DNA of 7,945 bases from Candidatus Acidiferrales bacterium. Its GTDB lineage: Bacteria; Acidobacteriota; Terriglobia; Acidiferrales; UBA7541. The position numbers and the translations under genes were made by a program. The DNA is taken from positions 1 to 7,945 of the forward strand of contig JASHWB010000022.1 in assembly GCA_030044295.1 (NCBI GenBank), given 5' to 3'. Below the pieces are notes generated by a model. That model worked only from the letters and a program-made list of their open reading frames with translations. It was not told where the DNA came from and ran no database searches. Position 1 is the stretch's first letter. Every line of letters begins with the position of its first letter. Below are positions 1-6,931 of this stretch, one piece after another.

Positions 1-234
1 TATTCGCGGGCGCGCGCCGAGTCGCTTATCCCGTCCTGCAAAGTCGGCTTCATGGAGCGGCCGGAGCGCCTGGTGTTGCTGATCCTCGGAGGCGCCTTTA
101 ACCGTATGGCGCAGGTTCTGTGGGTGATCGCCACGATTTCGACGATCACCGTTATCCATCGCGTCGTTTACACATGGCGAGAGCTGCGCGCCGGTCACGC
201 GCTGCCCGACGCCAGCCTCTCCCAGCCCCTTTGA
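1..234 (+). CDS. CDP-alcohol phosphatidyltransferase, C-terminal fragment (5' end outside window)
   Basis: The frame is open from the first base and ends at TGA 232-234, leaving 77 residues of the C-terminus. The fragment reads as the end of a CDP-alcohol phosphatidyltransferase: it starts with YSRARAESL, followed by a GFMERPERLVLL stretch, then a hydrophobic segment (about residues 38-53) and a short polar tail. In this family such an ARAE...ERPER region lies in and just before the last membrane helices. The enzymes are inner-membrane proteins that swap CMP of CDP-diacylglycerol for an alcohol headgroup (glycerol-phosphate, inositol-phosphate or similar). The metal-binding signature (DGxxAR...GxxxDxxxD) that would prove the family lies upstream and cannot be seen, so headgroup specificity is unknown. 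An ATG at 52 exists inside the fragment but is not the start, since conserved sequence runs through it. The next gene follows after 51 bases on the same strand. Family call rests on recognition of the tail only. Confidence 0.72.
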   Translation, partial: YSRARAESLIPSCKVGFMERPERLVLLILGGAFNRMAQVLWVIATISTITVIHRVVYTWRELRAGHALPDASLSQPL

Positions 235-285
235 GCGCCTGCCTTCCTCAAGCCTTGCGGTCGCGTTTATTTCCGGCGGACTTCC

Positions 286-2184
286 ATGTCTGAAAAGTCG
301 GCAGGCCGCTCGTCCGCGATTCTCAACTTCCTTGTCGGCAGGCCGCTTGCTTCGTCAGAAGAGCGGCGGGAGTCCATCGGGACAGCCGCTGGGATTCCCG
401 TTTTTGGGCTGGACGCGCTCAGTTCGGCGGCTTACGGGCCGGAAGCTGCCCTCACGCTGCTGATTCCACTCGGCCTCTTGGGTGACCGGTACGTAGTTCC
501 GATCACCCTCGCGATCATCGCCCTCCTCGCCATCCTCTTCTTTTCCTATCGGCAGACGATCGCCGCGTACCCAAACGGCGGCGGATCCTACATCGTGGCT
601 GGCGCGAATCTGGGGCCTTTTGCCGGATTAGTCGCCGGCGCGGCGCTCTTGCTCGATTACACCCTGGTTGTCGCCGTAGGAATATCAGCAGGAGTCGGCG
701 CGCTGGTATCGGCGCTTCCGCAGCTTGAGCCGCATACCTTGGCGATTTGCCTTGTCCTGCTGATATTCATCACCCTCGTAAATCTTCGCGGCCTGCGCGA
801 AGCGGGCGTTTTCTTCATGCTTCCCACATATCTGTTCCTCGCCTGTTTGCTCTGGACAATTCTGGAAGGCGCATTCAAGACGGTTATCGCGGGCGGCCAT
901 CCGGTTCCGGTAGCGCCGCTTCCGGCGCCAGCCGGTGCTTCCGTTGCTGCGGTAGGCGCATGGCTGTTGCTGCAAGCCTTTGCCAACGGCTGCACCGCGA
1001 TGACCGGCGTAGAGGCTGTAAGCAACGGTGTACGCGCCTTCCGCGAGCCCATGGTGCGCAACGCGCAGCGCACTCTGAGCATCGTGATCGGTTTGCTCAT
1101 CGTCCTCCTTGGAGGCATCGCATATCTCGCGCGCGCGTATCACATAGTCGCCACAACGCCCGGCGCGTCCGGGTATCAATCGGTGCTTTCGCTCCTGGTA
1201 GGCGCGGTCGCGGGGCGGAACTGGTTCTATTTTGTCTCCATGGCTGCAATCCTGGCGATATTGGCGCTTTCGGCGAACACCGCCTTCGCCGACTTCCCGC
1301 GTGTCTGCCGCGCCATGGCGATCGACAACTACTTGCCGCATTTCTTCGCCTATCGCGGACGCCGGCTCGTGTACACGCAGGGAATCATGTTGCTGGCGGT
1401 GGTTTCCGCGGCCCTCTTAGTTCTGTTCGGTGGTGTAACGGACCGGCTGATTCCGCTTTTCGCCATTGGCGCATTTCTGGCGTTCACCCTGTCGCAAGCG
1501 GGAATGGTGCTGCACTGGAAACGCGCAGGAGGAAAAGGCGCGCTGCATAGCATGCTGATCAACGGCTTCGGTGCGGTGGCAACGGGTCTGACACTTTTGA
1601 TCGTGTTGGTTGCGAAGTTCACCTCCGGAGCTTGGGTCAGCGCCCTCTTAATCGCGGGCATGGTTACCCTAATGCTCTGGGTCCGCCGCAATTACCGCTC
1701 TACGGCCGCTCAAGTCGCGGACGCGGCCCCGTTGGACCCAAACTCTCTCGGGCCGCCGGTCGTGGTGGTGCCGATACAAGAGTGGAACACGGTCACGGAA
1801 CGAGCCATGCGATTCGCGCTCGGCCTTTCGTCTGATATCCGTGCCATTCACGTCTCCACCGAGGACGAGCACTGCTTGCTGCCGCAGCAATGGCATTCGC
1901 TGATCGAATCCCCTCTGCTCGAAGCGGACCGAAAGCCGCCGAAGCTCGTGATGTTGCAATCGCCATACCGCATGGTTGTCAGCCCTATCATCGACTATGT
2001 GCAGCAAGTCGCGCGGGAACATCCTGGGCGCCAGGTCGCCGTCGTGATTCCGGAGTTGGTGCAGCGTCGCTGGTATCAGCACTTCCTCTACAACGAGCGG
2101 GCGGAATTACTGAAGGCTTTTCTGCTGTTGAAAGGCGCCAACCAGATCGTGCTGATCAATATTCCCTGGTATCTGCGCCTATAG
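286..2184 (+). CDS. KimA-like APC/KUP-superfamily permease, probable K+ transporter
   Basis: A complete 632-residue inner-membrane transporter. By eye it aligns over its whole length with Bacillus subtilis KimA (YdaO), a high-affinity proton-coupled K+ importer. Shared marks are GLDALSSAAYGPE (41-53), SYRQTIAAYPNGGGSYIV (87-104), the LLLDY segment (121-125), MTGVEAVSN (239-247), LSANTAFADFP (328-338) and FTLSQAGM (400-407). About twelve membrane helices lie between residues 35 and 467. Residues 468-632 are a soluble C-terminal domain with VVVVP (491-495) and QRRWYQHFL (593-601), matching the cytosolic domain of KimA. ATG 286 is the only possible start: the frame back to the previous stop holds no ATG, GTG or TTG. 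A weak GGCGGA lies 5 bases before it. The 51-base leader is too short for the c-di-AMP (ydaO) riboswitch. Several presumed K+ ligands differ from KimA (see findings), so the family is firm and the substrate likely but unproven. Confidence 0.8.
   Translation: MSEKSAGRSSAILNFLVGRPLASSEERRESIGTAAGIPVFGLDALSSAAYGPEAALTLLIPLGLLGDRYVVPITLAIIALLAILFFSYRQTIAAYPNGGGSYIVAGANLGPFAGLVAGAALLLDYTLVVAVGISAGVGALVSALPQLEPHTLAICLVLLIFITLVNLRGLREAGVFFMLPTYLFLACLLWTILEGAFKTVIAGGHPVPVAPLPAPAGASVAAVGAWLLLQAFANGCTAMTGVEAVSNGVRAFREPMVRNAQRTLSIVIGLLIVLLGGIAYLARAYHIVATTPGASGYQSVLSLLVGAVAGRNWFYFVSMAAILAILALSANTAFADFPRVCRAMAIDNYLPHFFAYRGRRLVYTQGIMLLAVVSAALLVLFGGVTDRLIPLFAIGAFLAFTLSQAGMVLHWKRAGGKGALHSMLINGFGAVATGLTLLIVLVAKFTSGAWVSALLIAGMVTLMLWVRRNYRSTAAQVADAAPLDPNSLGPPVVVVPIQEWNTVTERAMRFALGLSSDIRAIHVSTEDEHCLLPQQWHSLIESPLLEADRKPPKLVMLQSPYRMVVSPIIDYVQQVAREHPGRQVAVVIPELVQRRWYQHFLYNERAELLKAFLLLKGANQIVLINIPWYLRL
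2179..2184. other. Shared palindromic stop site CTATAG of two convergent genes
   Basis: CTATAG is its own reverse complement. On the plus strand its last three bases are the TAG stop of the permease. On the minus strand the same palindrome gives the TAG stop of the acyltransferase at 2181-2179. The two genes thus overlap by exactly six bases, with no intergenic space. Neither gene can have its own terminator between them, so each transcript must end inside, or run antisense through, the other gene. Confidence 0.85.
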
Positions 2185-3006
2185 TCCCCGCCGGGAATTC
2201 TTCGCCCCGCGTACCTCGGCGTTAACCACGTTCTCCACATGTTCACTTTGGCGGTGCAGGCGGAATTCTTCCACGGATGCGGAGACGATTTCCTGTACGC
2301 GCTGGCGAAGGGCATCGACCTCCGAACGCGCGGTCTGCGACGTTTCGATCGTATCGTGCAGATACACGATAATTTTGCCCGGGCGCAGCATCCAGTGGCC
2401 CGTGCGAAAAAACTCGTACGAGCCGACGATGCTCATCGGCACAATTGGCACGCCGAGCTTTTGCGCAATGCTGAAAATACCTTTCTTGAACGGCTGCACG
2501 TGTCCGGTGCGAGTTCGCGAGCCTTCGGCGAAAGCGATCAGGCTGATCCCGGACTCGAAAGCTGCCCGCGCGCGGTCGGACATGATCTGCAATCCTTCGC
2601 GGCTGGGCACGTCGGGCACGGGGACGTTGCCGAAGCGCCCCATCAGCCAGCCGTACACGGGAATCTTGAAATGCGATTCCAGTTCGAAACCGCGAACGAA
2701 CTGTGGAATCGCGGAATAGATGACGAATGGGTCGAAGACATTTACGTGATTGCAGATGAACATGCTGGTGCGCGTTGGATCGAACCCCGGCGACCGGCGC
2801 ACCTCAAAGCCGGCTCCGGCAACCCGCAGAATATTCCGCGAAAACGCGCGCTGCGGCCAATCGTTCTTGCGCGGATCGATAACGGCCCCCAGCACGATCA
2901 GAAACGTGCAGATCGGCAGGAAATGGAGCCAGCTAACGATCCACAACGCTACGGAGCGAACCACCAGCCAGGCGTCTTTCAGGCCCGATTCTTCGCGGGC
3001 GCTCAT
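2179..3006 (-). CDS. 1-acyl-sn-glycerol-3-phosphate acyltransferase (PlsC/LPLAT family)
   Basis: A 275-residue lysophospholipid acyltransferase, close to the usual PlsC length. It would add an acyl chain from acyl-ACP or acyl-CoA to position 2 of lysophosphatidic acid, giving phosphatidic acid at the inner membrane. The four family blocks appear in order: the catalytic NHxxxxD as NHVNVFD (86-92, His87 and Asp92), block II around FKIPVYGWLMGRFG (113-126), block III AEGSRTRTG (160-168) and block IV VPIVP (186-190). A hydrophobic stretch at about 14-45 probably anchors the protein. The basic, variable tail after 250 has no recognisable domain. The ATG at 3006-3004 overlaps the stop of the lipid kinase as ATGA, pointing to coupled translation as the last gene of the operon. 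The end overlaps the convergent permease by six bases. The family is clear; whether the acceptor is lysophosphatidic acid or another lysolipid cannot be read from sequence. Confidence 0.92.
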   Translation of the reverse strand: MSAREESGLKDAWLVVRSVALWIVSWLHFLPICTFLIVLGAVIDPRKNDWPQRAFSRNILRVAGAGFEVRRSPGFDPTRTSMFICNHVNVFDPFVIYSAIPQFVRGFELESHFKIPVYGWLMGRFGNVPVPDVPSREGLQIMSDRARAAFESGISLIAFAEGSRTRTGHVQPFKKGIFSIAQKLGVPIVPMSIVGSYEFFRTGHWMLRPGKIIVYLHDTIETSQTARSEVDALRQRVQEIVSASVEEFRLHRQSEHVENVVNAEVRGAKNSRRGL

Positions 3007-3944
3007 ACCACGGCGTCCAGGACTGCTGGAAGAATCTCAACCGACCGGCATCGGAGGGTAAGGATTTCGCCATCGATCATCGCGTTGACCGGCCCTGCGA
3101 GGTCGAGTTCCACGCGTTCAGCGGCCGCGCGCGAAGCAAGTCGATGCTCGATGTGCGTGCCGGAGAAAAGGCGCGGAAAAAGCCACAGAAGGCGCAGCCG
3201 TCCGATAGGGCTCCAGCGGACGTACTCGATTTTTGCGTCCGTGGCATCGGCGCGTGGTGCAATCATCATTTTCCCGCCGGTGAACTTGCTGTTGCTGAAA
3301 GTGAGGAAGAGGCACTCTCGGCGGTCCCACTCGATGCCTCCGTCGAGCCGGTGTGCGAAAGCCGAATGGTGCAGGCGAACGAGTTGCGCCAGTACGCCCA
3401 GAATGTAGCCGAACTCGCCCCAGCGCTTGAAACGGCGATTCGTCAGAGCGCCCACATCCGCCGGAAAACCAAGACTCAGCAGGTTCATGAAGTAGATCTC
3501 GCCGTCACTATGCCGCAGGCGAATCACATCGCACGGACGCCGCGCGCCGTCACGCAGGGCCTCAATCGTGTGTTCCACACCGCGCGTCGTGAAGTCGCGA
3601 AGAAACGAATTGCCAGTGCCAAGCGGCAGAAACCCCAGCACGGGCCGGCCTCCACTAAGCGCTTCGGGGAAAAGGCCGTTGATGATTTCGAAGGCGGTTC
3701 CGTCGCCGCCCACCGCGAGGAATTTGCGGAAGCCGCGGGTATAGGCATCGCGGGCAAGCCTTGTAGCTTCACCGGATTGCGAGGTACGCACCACCTCGAC
3801 GCCCACGCCATTCTGGCGTAGGCGGTCGATTGCGGCTGGCGCGAGCTTGCCACAGCGGCCGCCGCCGGCGGCCGGATTGATAATGGCGTAGAAATGGTCG
3901 GTCACGGCCGCGCGTTCCCGTTGCGGGATTGCTGGCGGGCTCAC
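3003..3944 (-). CDS. Diacylglycerol kinase family lipid kinase (DagK/YegS-like)
   Basis: A 313-residue soluble or membrane-associated lipid kinase of the DAGK catalytic family. It would phosphorylate a lipid hydroxyl with ATP, most likely turning diacylglycerol or monoacylglycerol into (lyso)phosphatidic acid. Motifs in order: INPAAGGG (22-29) near the start, the nucleotide-binding VGGDGT (78-83), FLPLGTGNSF (105-114), FSNSKFTGGKMMIAP (216-230) in the C-terminal domain, and MIDGE (289-293), whose DGE is the usual site of the catalytic acid. The start used is GTG at 3944-3942, which overlaps the stop of the upstream ligase as GTGA. A second in-frame GTG at codon 14 (3905-3903), just before the first conserved strand, is possible, but the overlap favours the first. 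The stop overlaps the acyltransferase start as ATGA. Substrate is not fixed by sequence: sphingoid-base and ceramide kinases share this fold, but a PlsC neighbour fits diacylglycerol or monoacylglycerol better. Confidence 0.91.
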   Translation of the reverse strand: MSPPAIPQRERAAVTDHFYAIINPAAGGGRCGKLAPAAIDRLRQNGVGVEVVRTSQSGEATRLARDAYTRGFRKFLAVGGDGTAFEIINGLFPEALSGGRPVLGFLPLGTGNSFLRDFTTRGVEHTIEALRDGARRPCDVIRLRHSDGEIYFMNLLSLGFPADVGALTNRRFKRWGEFGYILGVLAQLVRLHHSAFAHRLDGGIEWDRRECLFLTFSNSKFTGGKMMIAPRADATDAKIEYVRWSPIGRLRLLWLFPRLFSGTHIEHRLASRAAAERVELDLAGPVNAMIDGEILTLRCRSVEILPAVLDAVV

Positions 3945-5806
3945 AGGTAAACCACGTGATGCCGGCCACGCGATGTGCGAATTTCTTGCGCCAGATCGAT
4001 TCGTTTGATTTTCAGCGACGCGGTGCGTGGAAAATCGCTATCCCACACCAGGTATCCGGCTACGCGCTTGTAATTCAGCAACCGGCGATTGCGCGCGTCG
4101 ATTTCAGCGGCCATTTCCGGCGCGAGCAAATGCCGCGCGTCTGGCTGTGCCGTGAATTGTTCGGATTGCGGCGCTGGGTTCGCATCCGGGGAACCGGACG
4201 GCGAAAGCTCGCTCGCGGCTTCGCCGCTTTCCGATGCCGCTACTTCAGTCTGCACAGGTATCGGCGTGGTCGCCGGCTCGATTTGCGGCTTTGCCTCCGG
4301 GTGGACGACGAGAATGAGCTGCTCGCCGACCATGGTGCGTTCCGGCCACAGGTAGTTCGCGGCGAAAACGCAGAACTCCTTCACGGCAAGGCCTTCGAAC
4401 GCCGCCTCGATATCCTCCGGATAAACGTTCTTGCCCTCCTCCGTGACGATCATATTTTTCTTGCGGCCGAGCAACTGCACATGCCCGTGCTTGTCGACGC
4501 GCCCCAGGTCGCCCGTGTGAAGCCAGCCATCCACGATCGTCTCGGAGGTCATCTCGGGATCATCGAGATAGTGAGACATTACGGTTTTGCCGCGTACGGC
4601 AACTTCGCCGACGCCTTCTTCATCCGGGTCAAGAATATCGACTTCGATCCCAGGAAGTGGTTTGCCCACAGTATCGGCGCGAAAAGGATCGAAATCATTG
4701 AGCGTGATCACTGTGCCCGCCTCGGTGCAGCCGTAACCATTACCGACGGGAACGCCGAGGTCGTAGAAGAATTGGAGCGTCGATGGCTCCGTGAAAGCTC
4801 CCCCAACGAAAAGCGCGCGAAGCTCGCCGCCAAAACCTTTGTGAACCTGTCCAAGCAACCGGCGGCTCAGCTTCAGCCTTGGGCGGCGTCGCGTAAAGGC
4901 CCGGTTGATGCCGATCAATGCGCGGAGCGCGCGGCGGCGTCCGCCGGGAAGTTCGGCGAACCGCTGGCGCAGGCCGCGTTCGAGCGTCTTGAGCAGCATC
5001 GGCACCACAGTCATGTAAGTGATCTTGTAGCGCGTGAACGCTTCGCGAATATATTCAGGCCGCAGCGTGCGCAGATGAACCACCGTCGCACCGCAAGTGA
5101 ACGGACCGATGAAACCCACCATGAAGTCGATGGCGTGATTCGTCGGAAGTATGCTCAGATACCGAGTGCCGGGCGAAAAAGGAAAGAGCGCTGTCAGCGC
5201 GCGGCATTGTTCAAGGTAATTGTCGTGAGTTAGAACGCAGCCCTTCGGACGTCCGCCCGTGCCAGAGGAATACACGATGCACGCAGGGTCGCTCCGTTTC
5301 CGTGGAACGAAGATCGGCAGCCGCGAATCGTGGAAGTTTTCCCATCGCTTTGCTCCTGCCAGGCTCGCGCCGGCAGGCGCCTCGGTGACGAGCACCAGGC
5401 GCGTCCCGAGCGAGCTGAAAGTTTCGCCCTGCGTGATTGCGCGCCACAGGTGATATTCCACAATCAGAACTTCGGCTTTGGAGTGAGCGAGAAGCTGAAG
5501 CTGTTCCGCGGCGCTCAGCTTGTAATCGAGCGGGACGAGCACGCCACCGGCGTAGAAAATCGCGTACGCGGAAATCAGCCACTTGGACTGATTGGTCATG
5601 ATGATTGCGGCGCGCGAATCCCGGTTGAAACCGGCATTTTGCAAAGCGCGCGCGAACGGCAGCGCGGCTTGCTTGAACTGCCGGTAGGTCAGGCGTGCGT
5701 TTTCGCGATCGCGGTCCGCCTCAATTAGGCAAATTTCGTTGGGCCAGCGATCGATCGCGGCCCGCAAGGCCTCGCCCAGGCAATTGTAGTGGCGCAGATC
5801 GAGCAT
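3941..5806 (-). CDS. AMP-forming fatty acyl ligase (acyl-CoA or acyl-ACP synthetase)
   Basis: A complete 621-residue member of the ANL adenylating family. It would activate a carboxylic acid, probably a fatty acid, as acyl-AMP and pass it to a thiol. Visible motifs: P-loop YSSGTGGRPKG (179-189), GYGCTE (357-362), the HTGD motif (430-433), hinge GRKKNMIV (447-454), VYPEDIE (461-467), and RTASLKIKR (594-602) with catalytic Lys599. A flexible Pro/Ser/Glu/Ala-rich insert at about 505-558 splits the small C-terminal domain before this lysine (see findings). ATG 5806-5804 shares one base with the ACP stop (TGATG), and the TGA at 3943-3941 overlaps the kinase start. Because the ACP is the immediate upstream partner, the acceptor thiol may be its phosphopantetheine rather than CoA; this is inference. 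The chain length of the acid cannot be judged. No other start is needed, since conserved sequence begins within the first dozen residues. Confidence 0.91.
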   Translation of the reverse strand: MLDLRHYNCLGEALRAAIDRWPNEICLIEADRDRENARLTYRQFKQAALPFARALQNAGFNRDSRAAIIMTNQSKWLISAYAIFYAGGVLVPLDYKLSAAEQLQLLAHSKAEVLIVEYHLWRAITQGETFSSLGTRLVLVTEAPAGASLAGAKRWENFHDSRLPIFVPRKRSDPACIVYSSGTGGRPKGCVLTHDNYLEQCRALTALFPFSPGTRYLSILPTNHAIDFMVGFIGPFTCGATVVHLRTLRPEYIREAFTRYKITYMTVVPMLLKTLERGLRQRFAELPGGRRRALRALIGINRAFTRRRPRLKLSRRLLGQVHKGFGGELRALFVGGAFTEPSTLQFFYDLGVPVGNGYGCTEAGTVITLNDFDPFRADTVGKPLPGIEVDILDPDEEGVGEVAVRGKTVMSHYLDDPEMTSETIVDGWLHTGDLGRVDKHGHVQLLGRKKNMIVTEEGKNVYPEDIEAAFEGLAVKEFCVFAANYLWPERTMVGEQLILVVHPEAKPQIEPATTPIPVQTEVAASESGEAASELSPSGSPDANPAPQSEQFTAQPDARHLLAPEMAAEIDARNRRLLNYKRVAGYLVWDSDFPRTASLKIKRIDLAQEIRTSRGRHHVVYL

Positions 5807-6048
5807 CAGAGGCGAGATTGGATGCGTTCGGCGAGCGTGCGGAAGTCGGTGACGCCCTGGAGCTCGTAATCGGGCAGCTCGATGCGGAAGTGCTGCTCGA
5901 GGCGCGTCAACAGGTCCAGAGCCTGCAGGCTATTGATGCCCAGCTTCTTGAAGAAGTCGTCGCCCGGCGATAGCTGCTCGCGGGACACCTTGAAGTGATC
6001 TGCGGCGAGCTTCAGGATTTCTTCGGTGGTCTGGTCGATTGAGTTCAT
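5806..6048 (-). CDS. Acyl carrier protein (phosphopantetheine-binding)
   Basis: An 80-residue acidic four-helix carrier protein, the normal length of a free-standing ACP. The pantetheine site is LGINSLQALDLL (36-47), with Ser40 as the attachment residue. Helix II continues as TRLEQHFRIELPD (48-60), typical of ACPs, and helix IV as FRTLAERI (69-76). The usual Asp before the serine (DSL) is Asn39 here. It is probably not the housekeeping fatty-acid-synthesis ACP: it sits first in an operon with an acyl ligase, a lipid kinase and PlsC rather than with fab genes. The likely role is to carry an acyl group from the ligase to the acyltransferase. ATG 6048-6046 is the natural start, with the helix I sequence following at once; no clear Shine-Dalgarno precedes it. 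The stop shares one base with the ligase start. A possible promoter lies 26-53 bases upstream. Confidence 0.9.
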   Translation of the reverse strand: MNSIDQTTEEILKLAADHFKVSREQLSPGDDFFKKLGINSLQALDLLTRLEQHFRIELPDYELQGVTDFRTLAERIQSRL

Positions 6049-6073
6049 CGGATTTTTGCCGGATGCGAATGCG

Positions 6074-6101
6074 ATTGTACTTCAGGACCCAGCCGGGCCA
6101 A
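6074..6101 (-). promoter_or_regulatory. Candidate sigma-70-type promoter for the ACP-ligase-kinase-acyltransferase operon
   Basis: Read on the minus strand, TTGGCC (6101-6096) and TACAAT (6079-6074) are separated by 16 bases. They match the -35 and -10 consensus at four and five of six positions. A start of transcription near 6067 would leave a leader of about 20 bases before the ACP ATG. This lies in the only intergenic gap of the minus-strand gene set (6049-6127, 79 bases). An 8-base palindrome TCGATCGA (6105-6112) just upstream could be chance. No experimental support; short consensus matches are common. Confidence 0.35.
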
Positions 6102-6127
6102 GCGTCGATCGAACTCCGAGAGTGCCC

Positions 6128-6931
6128 TCACGGCAAATAGGGCAACGCGTCCGTGGATTCGACGAATTTGCGCAGCCCCTCTTCCACCGCCGGCCGCGTG
6201 AACAACTCGCAGAAAATGTCGATTTCCTGGCGAAGCTCGTCGCGAGGGATCGTCTTCAAGAATCGCTTTGCGGAGACCGCCGTGTCGCGGTCGAATTTGT
6301 TCGCTTGCGCGGCCGTGGCTCGGGCAACGCGCAGGGCGTCTCCTTCAGCGGCAAGCTGGCTGACGAGGCCCACCGACTGCGCTTTGGCGGCGTTGATACT
6401 GCGGCCGGTAAGCAGCAAGTCCCGAACGACGGCATTGCCCAGATCGCGCTTCAGCCGCGGAATGCCGCCGAAGCCAGGAATCAGGCCGAGGCGCAGCTCC
6501 GGGAAGCAGAAACGAGCCATTTTATCGGCCACGATAAGGTCGCAAACCAGCGCCAGTTCGAATCCGCCGCCAAATACCACTCCGTGTACGGCGGCGATCG
6601 TCGTAAACGGTGCGGCGTCCAGCGTATTCATCACGCGGTGAATGCGTTCCAGAAACCCGCGAACTTCCGGGAGACGCATTTCCGGTGGCAGCGCTTGCGA
6701 GCTATGATACAGCTCGCGCAGGTCGGCGCCGGCGCAAAAGCCTTCGGCGCGCGTGCTGCAGATGATCACGGATTGCGCGTGTTTTTCGAGTGTCTCCAGG
6801 GCGGCAGCGAAGATTTCCAGCTCGACGAGCGTGGCCGACCCGATTTCGTTGCAAGGTTCGCGATGCAGCGCCAGCTCGATGGTTCCGTCGGTAGTCGTCC
6901 ACGAAAGAGTTTTTCCGCGGAAGGATTTCAT
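6128..6931 (-). CDS. Enoyl-CoA hydratase/isomerase family protein (crotonase fold)
   Basis: A 267-residue crotonase-family enzyme, the usual length. The family acts on acyl-CoA thioesters, classically adding water to trans-2-enoyl-CoA, but also as isomerases, dehydratases or hydrolases. The oxyanion-hole regions are GFCAGADL (64-71) and HGVVFGGGFELAL (116-128). The two acids of true hydratases are both present: Glu125 in the GGGFEL block and Glu145 in FPELRLGLIPGFGG (143-156). This argues for hydratase chemistry rather than a degenerate member. The chosen start is ATG 6931-6929, overlapping the upstream ligase stop as ATGA. The frame stays open to an ATG at 7057, but that would add 42 residues unlike the family and overlap the catalytic end of the ligase gene by 130 bases. 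Cotranscription with the ligase suggests acyl-CoA breakdown or modification; no dehydrogenase or thiolase is visible here. Confidence 0.91.
   Translation of the reverse strand: MKSFRGKTLSWTTTDGTIELALHREPCNEIGSATLVELEIFAAALETLEKHAQSVIICSTRAEGFCAGADLRELYHSSQALPPEMRLPEVRGFLERIHRVMNTLDAAPFTTIAAVHGVVFGGGFELALVCDLIVADKMARFCFPELRLGLIPGFGGIPRLKRDLGNAVVRDLLLTGRSINAAKAQSVGLVSQLAAEGDALRVARATAAQANKFDRDTAVSAKRFLKTIPRDELRQEIDIFCELFTRPAVEEGLRKFVESTDALPYLP

Noticed and set aside
235..285. Possible c-di-AMP (ydaO) riboswitch before the KimA-like gene
   Set aside because: That riboswitch class needs well over 100 bases, and only 51 bases separate the two genes. I also see no convincing promoter or terminator here.
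2239..3408. 389-codon open frame on the plus strand
   Set aside because: Antisense to the PlsC gene and part of the kinase gene; no recognisable motifs and shadow-like composition.
3929..5233. 434-codon open frame on the plus strand
   Set aside because: It lies wholly antisense to the second ligase and the start of the kinase gene, whose motifs are intact. Its translation shows no recognisable domain and has the Arg/His-rich make-up expected of a shadow frame in GC-rich DNA.
5747..5758. Perfect 12-base palindrome GCGATCGATCGC
   Set aside because: It lies inside the ligase coding sequence (Ala-Ile-Asp-Arg codons), is a single copy and looks like chance in GC-rich DNA rich in CGATCG.
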